Assembly: GCF_000372725.1 (NCBI RefSeq)
Contig: NW_005200814.1
Location: forward strand, 22,302-86,301
Direction of reading: 5' to 3'
Length of the DNA: 64,000 nt
Origin: Emiliania huxleyi CCMP1516
Lineage: Eukaryota; Haptophyta; Isochrysidales; Noelaerhabdaceae
Positions 58,985-64,000 of this stretch are shown here, piece after piece. A model generated the notes under the pieces. It saw nothing but the letters and a program-made list of their open reading frames with translations, did not search any database and was not told where the DNA came from. Made by a program: the position numbers and the translations under genes. Numbering within the stretch: the stretch's first letter is position 1; each line of letters opens with the position of its first letter.

Positions 58985-60664
58985 ATGTACGGTGCCGGGA
59001 TCTTCGATGCCGACCTCGCAGGCCTCGAGGGTCTTGCCCAGGCCGCCCAGGCCGCTGGCGGCCCTGAGACTGCACCTGAAGCCGGCGGCGAAGCCGCCGT
59101 AGACGGGGCCGCTGGCGGCGAGCCTGCAGCGCAACAACAGCTAGACGCAGCGAGACTTGCGTCGGCGCGCTTGATTCAGCCAGGCTCTCTCCAGTACTCC
59201 ATCCCGAGTATGTGGCCCAAGGGCGCTGGCGCACCGAAGAAGCCTCGCCGGGCAGAGCTGCGCGCAGAGATCAAGCGGCGCGACGCGACGGCAAGGCCTA
59301 GCTACTGGTCCGAGCCGCAGTGCTACCAATGGCTGATGGCGCACGCGATCCCCGACGAGGCGGCTACAGCAGATGCGGCAGCAGCGGCGGCGGCACCGGC
59401 ACCAGCCGCCGCAGCAGCACCTGCCCCCGCAGCAGCGCCTGGCGCTGCGCCTGACGCTGCGCCCGTCACCGAGGACGAGGCAGCGCCGGCGGCTGCCAAG
59501 CGCTGGGTGAAGGGCAGGCACCTGACTCGCCTCGCCCACTCCATTGTCGCCAACAAGGACGCCTTCCTGCAGCGCAATGCGCCGCGCACACGCGCCGAGA
59601 TTGACGGTGCTGCCAAGGACTCGGCCTTTCAGGATATCGCGCTCACCTTCAACAGCCCGGAGTTCAATCCCGTGCTTCACGTCAGCGCTTTCGACAGCGA
59701 CATGTTCGAGGAGGCGTCGCTCGACCCGACCTACAACGGCTTGATCATGGATGCGCCGAAGCTCGCGGCCAAGTTCAAGGAGGCGCGCACCTTGCTCATG
59801 AAGGCGCTGCACAACTTCCGCACGTCAGGCATGGGCGATTGCGCCGACCCGGACAAGCTCGCCGAGGACAGCACCAAGGTCTACTCGAACAACTTCCGCA
59901 ACTTTGTGCACGACGATGCGGCCTTGCTCTACTTCTACTGCGTCCTCATCTCGTACGACCTTCTCAAATCCGCTGTGCAGGACATGCCCCCGGGAACTGG
60001 CCACCACGGCACGAGCAAGCGGCGCGCGTCGGACCCTCTCCCCAAAGGCAGGAACGACAAGCGCGCAAACATGCAGCTTGAGCTGCTGCGGGCGCTAAAG
60101 GAGCCAGCGCAGGTCGCGCCGGTGCAGGTCACGGCGAGGGCCAAGACGGTGCAGGAGCAGCGGTTCGACTTTTTCGTTGCCGAGTCCGCGAGAATGCAGG
60201 CGCATCGGGGAAAGATGGAGGTGCGCCTCCCTCCCCTTCTACCCAACCGTTGCGCACATCCCCAGCCCATCCCAGCCCCGTCCCTCCTGCTCTGATCGCA
60301 GCTCGAGACGGTTTACGAGGAGGCACTTCGCCAGACCAAGAAGTCCATCGCGGAGTACGAGGCTCGCGGCGAGGAGGTGCCCGGTCGGCTTGTGGCGAAG
60401 GCAAAGCGTCTCACTGAGCAGCTGGACAAGCTCGAGGAGGATATGCCCGAGCCGACCTTTGTCGACCCGCCCGCTGCGCGTGCTGCGCCCTCTGCTGAGC
60501 AGCAGCCTCGCTCCACCACCACCGCCGCCGCGGAGGAGGAGAGTGGCGAGGAGAGTGGGGAGGAGGGTGAGGAGAGTGAGGAGGAGGATAGCGATAGCGA
60601 GATCGCGCGGGAGGAGGCGGCACACCACGCCTCCAACGCGCGCTGCGGCCTCGGCGCCTGCTAG
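58985..60664 (+). CDS. Harbinger accessory (second ORF) protein
   Basis: The start is the first in-frame ATG, 58985. Exons are 58985-60220 and 60302-60664 around an 81-nt GT-AG intron. The product is about 532 aa. The N-terminus is Ala-rich. A central part (YSIPSMWPKGAGAPKKPRRA, SYWSEPQCYQWLMAHAIPDE, KRWVKGRHLTRLAHSIVANK) looks like a helical DNA-binding region. A second conserved block reads FNSPEFNPVLHVSAFDSDMF and NNFRNFVHDDAALLYFYCVL. The C-terminus is coiled coil (LETVYEEALRQTKKSIAEYE) plus an acidic tail. In characterised PIF/Harbinger elements the second protein is Myb/SANT-like and helps the transposase enter the nucleus and bind ends. That role is inferred here by position. Confidence 0.7.
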
Positions 60665-61402
60665 CTAGAGTGCGAGTGGGGCTTTGGCGGTGTCCGTTTT
60701 TATTTTATTCAGGTGGATTGCGCGCCCGCTTCTCTTTCTGGGATAGCTTGACCTATTTCTTTCTCATCCGTCCACCTCCTATAGACGGCAGTTCGCGCCA
60801 ATCCTAAAATTTGGCTATAGTTGGCGGCGACATCTATAGCTAAAACTTCCGTCCCTTCGGCCCTTCGCGCGTTGTGGGCCGCCGGGGCCTGCCTGGGTGG
60901 AATCGCGCTCGCCCTGGTCGGGACCAGCCGTCTCCGCCGTACTCGCTCCTCGCGGCGCTGTGATCGGGCGTGGGGTGCGCCAGCATGTGCACCCCTTCCT
61001 CCCGCACGCTGTGGCTTGCTTGCGTAAGCGCATTCGGTAGCGCCGAGGCATGGCAGTCGAAGCGAGGACCGGCGACAGCCCGAGGCGCGCCGCAGCGAGG
61101 GCCTGCGACAGCCCGAGGCGTGCCGAACCCGCTCTCGTGTGGAGTGCCGCCCTGATCCGTCCCCAGGGTCAGCCCAGGGCCGATTGTGCCGCTCTCGAGC
61201 AACCCATCACGAGGAACCTCCCGCACCTTTGCCCCTCTCGCCGCAGGCTCGCGGCCCTAAATGGGCCATCCGGCGAGTATTCTGGTCGCTCCCGCGTGCG
61301 GCTCGAGCGACGGGCGACCGATCGCACTCTCTCCCGCGCCCGACGCGCGCAGGTGTGCATCTTGCTTCTTGGTGGCTCGCGACCTCGCACACAGGACACA
61401 AC
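60665..61402. other. Non-coding interior of the transposon
   Basis: This lies between the convergent 3' ends of the accessory and transposase genes. It contains TTTTTATTTTATTCAGG at about 60695, a likely polyadenylation region, and a tandem pair of GACAGCCCGAGGCGYGCCG units (61075-61125). No gene is seen. Confidence 0.5.
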
Positions 61403-62936
61403 CTACGAGCGGGCTGCAACGGCTGCGCGCCGGCGGCGCTTCTTCTTGCGCAGACCGTGCTGCAGCGCAGGCCGGGCAATGCCCGCGTTGCGGATCGCCT
61501 GAGCGAGTGCCTCCTGACGCCGTTTCCCCGCGTCCGCAGCAACAGCGCGGCGCATGCGAGGCTCGGGAGGAGGTGCATTTGCGGCAGCCGTGTCGAGGTA
61601 CTCCACGGGTCGCCCCTCCCGGTCGAACTTGGGCACGCGCTCCCAGCGGCCTGGCTGGACCTCGCCGAGGCCGTTCTTGAAGCAGGTCTCTTCGGTGATG
61701 CGCTCGTCGATGCACAGATTGTGCAGCCGCATGCACGCGCCGATGAGCGGAGCGCGCCTATCAAACCGCACAGACAGGGGGCGCCAGAGGACACCCCAGC
61801 GGCGCACGAGGATGCCAAAGGCACACTCGATGGGCATGCGTGTGCTGGACTGCACATAGTCGTACGCGTCGCCTCCCCCCGGGATAACCATGTGTGGCGC
61901 CCGTGTAAACGCCGAGTCGCCATTAATGAAAAAATCGGGGTGCAGCCGGCCGGAGGCGAGCAGCTTGCCCAGCTCCGAGGCAGCGTGCGCCATTGAGTCA
62001 TGCGTAGTTGACGCCTGGCTGATGTCGTACGACAGGAAGCGCCGGTGGTAGTCGCACGTGGCGATGCAGAGCAGGCCAAACTCGTCCTTTCGCGCCACAA
62101 AGTACGCGCCGGGGTTGGGCACAGCGCAGCCGGGGTTGACCATCTTGAAGATGACGCCATCGATAGCTGCTACCTGCCCGCGCCACACACGATCCGTGCG
62201 GTGCGAAGCGAACTCGGCCTCCAACACCTGCCGCAAATCAAGCAGCAAGACTCACAATGTATGTGCGGCCTGGAGACGAGGTCTCACAGGTCGAACATAC
62301 ACCTTCAACCTTTCCACATCGTCAGGTTGGGAACTCGATCGGGTACGTCAGGTTGATGGCGTCGACCACGAGCCACAGGCAGTGGAACACCATGGACTTG
62401 CTCACGTGGTAGATAAGCTTGATGTCGAGCACCGCACCGCCGGCCAGGAAGCGGAGGGACATGGCCAGCTTGGTCGCCGGCTCGATCAGCGTGCCCTTGC
62501 TGCAGAGTGCCTGCTTCTCACTCACACACAAGTGCGGCTTGATGCGGGCAAGCAGCCGGTAAAAGGCCTCGGCCGTCAGGCGGTAGCGCAGCTTGAACTC
62601 AGCAGCGGTGAGGCGCGCCACATGCGCCGCCCAGTCAAACTCTGTGTCGCGCTGCTTCTTGCCCTGCGGGCCCTGCCCGTTGCCAACGTCAGCGGCGAGC
62701 AAAGCAACGATCAGCTGGTGCCGACGGTGAGCAGCAGCAGCAGCAGCTGCTGCTGCTGCTGCCTCGTCCGCAGCAGCCTCTTCAGCCTTGGAGAGCAGCG
62801 CCCGCTGCATTGGCGTTGCGCGCGTACCCGAGGTGTGGTGCGTCGCAAGGCCTCCACACGCGTGCTCGTCGCCCACATCCTTGAACAGAGTCTCGCGGCC
62901 CGCGAACTCCGGCCTCCGGGATTCGCGGGTCGCCAT
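61403..62936 (-). CDS. PIF/Harbinger DDE transposase with one apparent frameshift
   Basis: The start is ATG 62936. The N-terminal part (FDWAAHVARLTAAEFKLRYR, LAMSLRFLAGGAVLDIKLIY, FHCLWLVVDAINLTYPIEFP) runs to a stop at 62322. The adjacent frame continues PDDVERLK to a GT donor at 62302. Intron 62228-62302 (75 nt) leads to VLEAEFASHRTDRVWRGQVA. The catalytic domain (DDE_Tnp_4-like) has VAAIDGVIFKM (first Asp), FFINGDSAFTRAPHMVIPGG (second Asp) and TRMPIECAFGILVRRWGVLW (Glu), with MRLHNLCIDERI near the end. One extra base in the C-run around 62340 explains the shift. It could be inactivation or a base-call error. Confidence 0.82.
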
Positions 62937-63224
62937 GCAGGACGTTGGTCGACGGGCGAAGCGAGGGAAACGCAGAAATAGAGACCTCGAACGCGAAGCG
63001 TTGGCAAAAACTGATGTCTTGGCCTCTGATCGCGGGGATAAATATTTGGGTCTCGATATCGGACCCACAAGAGCTAACCGAAGTGGCAAAAACTGGCTCT
63101 CATAACCAGAAAATGTTGTGTCTATTCTTCTGCGTCCCGCCCGCGCGCGAACGCGGTATACTTGGATATTGCTGCTGCAACGGAAGCCAAAACTACTACC
63201 GCCGTCGCGAAGCCTGGAACCCGC

Positions 63225-64000
63225 ATGCCACGCATGAGACGCGTCTTCAGGCGGGCGGCGGCAGTCGCCCGGCGCTCGACCTCCTCCTCTGACGGGCGCG
63301 GTGTCTCGGATGCTGCGAATGCGATGCGGGCTGCGCGCTCGGCTGGCAAGGACGCAGCAAGGGCGGTGAAGGCTGCTGTGACGCGAAGATCTTCGGCGGG
63401 AGAGGCCAGTGGCATAGAGAGTGCGGAGAGGTGCTCCGTGGAGTCTGCCGGCGGGCGGCGACAGACACCTCATCTGGAACGGCTCGGCTCCCTCACCGAC
63501 GCCTCCATAAATGCAGCCTTCGATGAGTTCGACGCCAACCACTCAGGTACGGCGCTCAATCACGCTAGTGCATTCTCCTTCGCCTCCCCACAGTACCACG
63601 GCCGATTTTCCGCGTCCCGCACAGGCCAGCTCGACGCCAGGGAGCTAAGAGACGCGCTGCGTCATTTGGGAGTGGAGACAAACACCCTAGAGGCGGCCCG
63701 AATGCTACGCACTTTCGACACAGACGGCAGTGGGATGATCGAGAGGGGAGAGTTCTTGCTCATCGTCCGCCGCCTGCTGATTATGCGTGCAGAGGGCGCA
63801 GCGGGTGGCGGCGGGTGCCTCGAGCGTGCACGCGGCTGCTGCCAAGTCGCAATCCTCGAAGTTTCACGGCTCGGCGGGGCTGTGCGGCGCCTCCTCGAAA
63901 GCTGTTCGAGATTGTGCTTCGGTGGTGAATCTCGCAGCAGCTCGGGCGGGGGCGGCCTGGGACCGCGGCGCGGGGGCGGGCGCGACCGTATACGAAGGCA
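63225..64000 (+). CDS. EF-hand calcium-binding protein, 5' part (runs off the window)
   Basis: The start is ATG 63225 (ATG 63234 also in frame). Exon 1 is 63225-63546, intron 63547-63624 (78 nt, GT-AG), and exon 2 runs open to the window end. After a basic, Ala-rich N-terminus (MRRVFRRAAAVARRST), the first EF-hand is split by the intron: AAFDEFDANHSG joined to GQLDARELRDALRHLG. The second is ARMLRTFDTDGSGMIERGEF. Both loops have canonical D-x-[DN]-x-S-G spacing. The sequence beyond is Cys/Gly/Arg-rich. Calmodulin-like Ca2+ sensing is inferred. Any further domain lies outside. The Harbinger right end is only 126 bp upstream. Confidence 0.8.
   Translation, partial: MPRMRRVFRRAAAVARRSTSSSDGRGVSDAANAMRAARSAGKDAARAVKAAVTRRSSAGEASGIESAERCSVESAGGRRQTPHLERLGSLTDASINAAFDEFDANHSGTALNHASAFSFASPQYHGRFSASRTGQLDARELRDALRHLGVETNTLEAARMLRTFDTDGSGMIERGEFLLIVRRLLIMRAEGAAGGGGCLERARGCCQVAILEVSRLGGAVRRLLESCSRLCFGGESRSSSGGGGLGPRRGGGRDRIRR

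Larger units (their letters stand above)
58803..63099. mobile_element. PIF/Harbinger DNA transposon, 4.3 kb
   Basis: The left terminus GAGCCAGTTTTTGCCACTTC (from 58803) is repeated inverted at the right end (63079-63099). Similarity continues inward through TTAGCTCT and GAGACCCAAATAT. Both ends are bordered by TCA (58800-58802 and 63100-63102), a 3-bp target duplication as in PIF/Harbinger. A 9-bp match GAAAATGTT also lies outside both ends. The element has two convergent genes, as expected for the superfamily: a DNA-binding-type accessory protein on plus and a DDE transposase on minus. It sits in the promoter region of the EF-hand gene. Confidence 0.85.

Noticed and set aside
61207..62160. 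317-aa and other frames opposite or beside the transposase
   Set aside because: They are shadow frames. Only the frame with the DDE motifs is coding.

Overview
The window is nuclear DNA of a photosynthetic eukaryote with a very GC-rich genome, most likely a haptophyte alga of the Emiliania/Gephyrocapsa/Chrysochromulina type. That call is inferred from gene content. Genes have short introns (mostly 56-218 nt), with GC-AG borders unusually common. Several proteins carry signal-peptide-led N-termini suited to a complex red plastid: SBPase, a thylakoid-type signal peptidase, an EngB GTPase and small membrane proteins. There are long poly-proline secreted or membrane proteins, glycosyltransferases and microsatellites, and no bacterial operon signals. 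One 100-N gap is flanked by degraded sequence typical of an old Sanger assembly.

Layout. 1-10 kb: a five-finger RanBP2 zinc-finger protein and a coiled-coil protein share a divergent promoter. They are followed by a large proline-rich single-pass membrane protein, a disrupted acidic ORF and an unknown split gene. 10-22.5 kb: an SLC35F6-like transporter, a tiny Cys-rich secreted or plastid peptide, a nucleotide-diphospho-sugar transferase, a WD40 protein, a serine hydrolase, a proline-rich type II membrane protein and a coiled-coil membrane protein. 22.5-25 kb: a gene-free stretch with two dense GACAG-motif arrays flanking a CATGTC array. 25-29.3 kb: aspartoacylase, thylakoidal processing peptidase and the Calvin-cycle enzyme SBPase. 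29.4-32.8 kb: a 3.3 kb segment bounded by inverted repeats and TAA duplications, apparently a PIF/Harbinger-like element that contains an unknown gene. 32.9-40.5 kb: an RRM/glycine-rich RNA-binding protein, an assembly scar around the N gap, a TRP-like channel, mitochondrial ribosomal protein bL33m and a probable GT31-like protein. 40.5-51 kb: small membrane proteins, coiled-coil and unknown genes, a COG4099-like esterase, a Cys-phosphatase and a GT29 sialyltransferase-like gene. 51.5-58.5 kb: one 0.9 kaa Cys-module/LEA-like membrane protein, EngB, a transmembrane U-box protein and a CIA30-family protein. 58.8-63.1 kb: a PIF/Harbinger DNA transposon with transposase and accessory gene. 63.2 kb to the end: the 5' part of an EF-hand gene.

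The genes do not form one pathway. Themes are plastid biogenesis and carbon fixation (SBPase, processing peptidase, EngB, CIA30-like), secretory and cell-surface chemistry (three glycosyltransferases and three proline-rich or Cys-rich surface proteins), and mobile or repetitive DNA. Exon borders were deduced by hand from frame, splice dinucleotides and protein continuity. Where two solutions fit, the entry says so.
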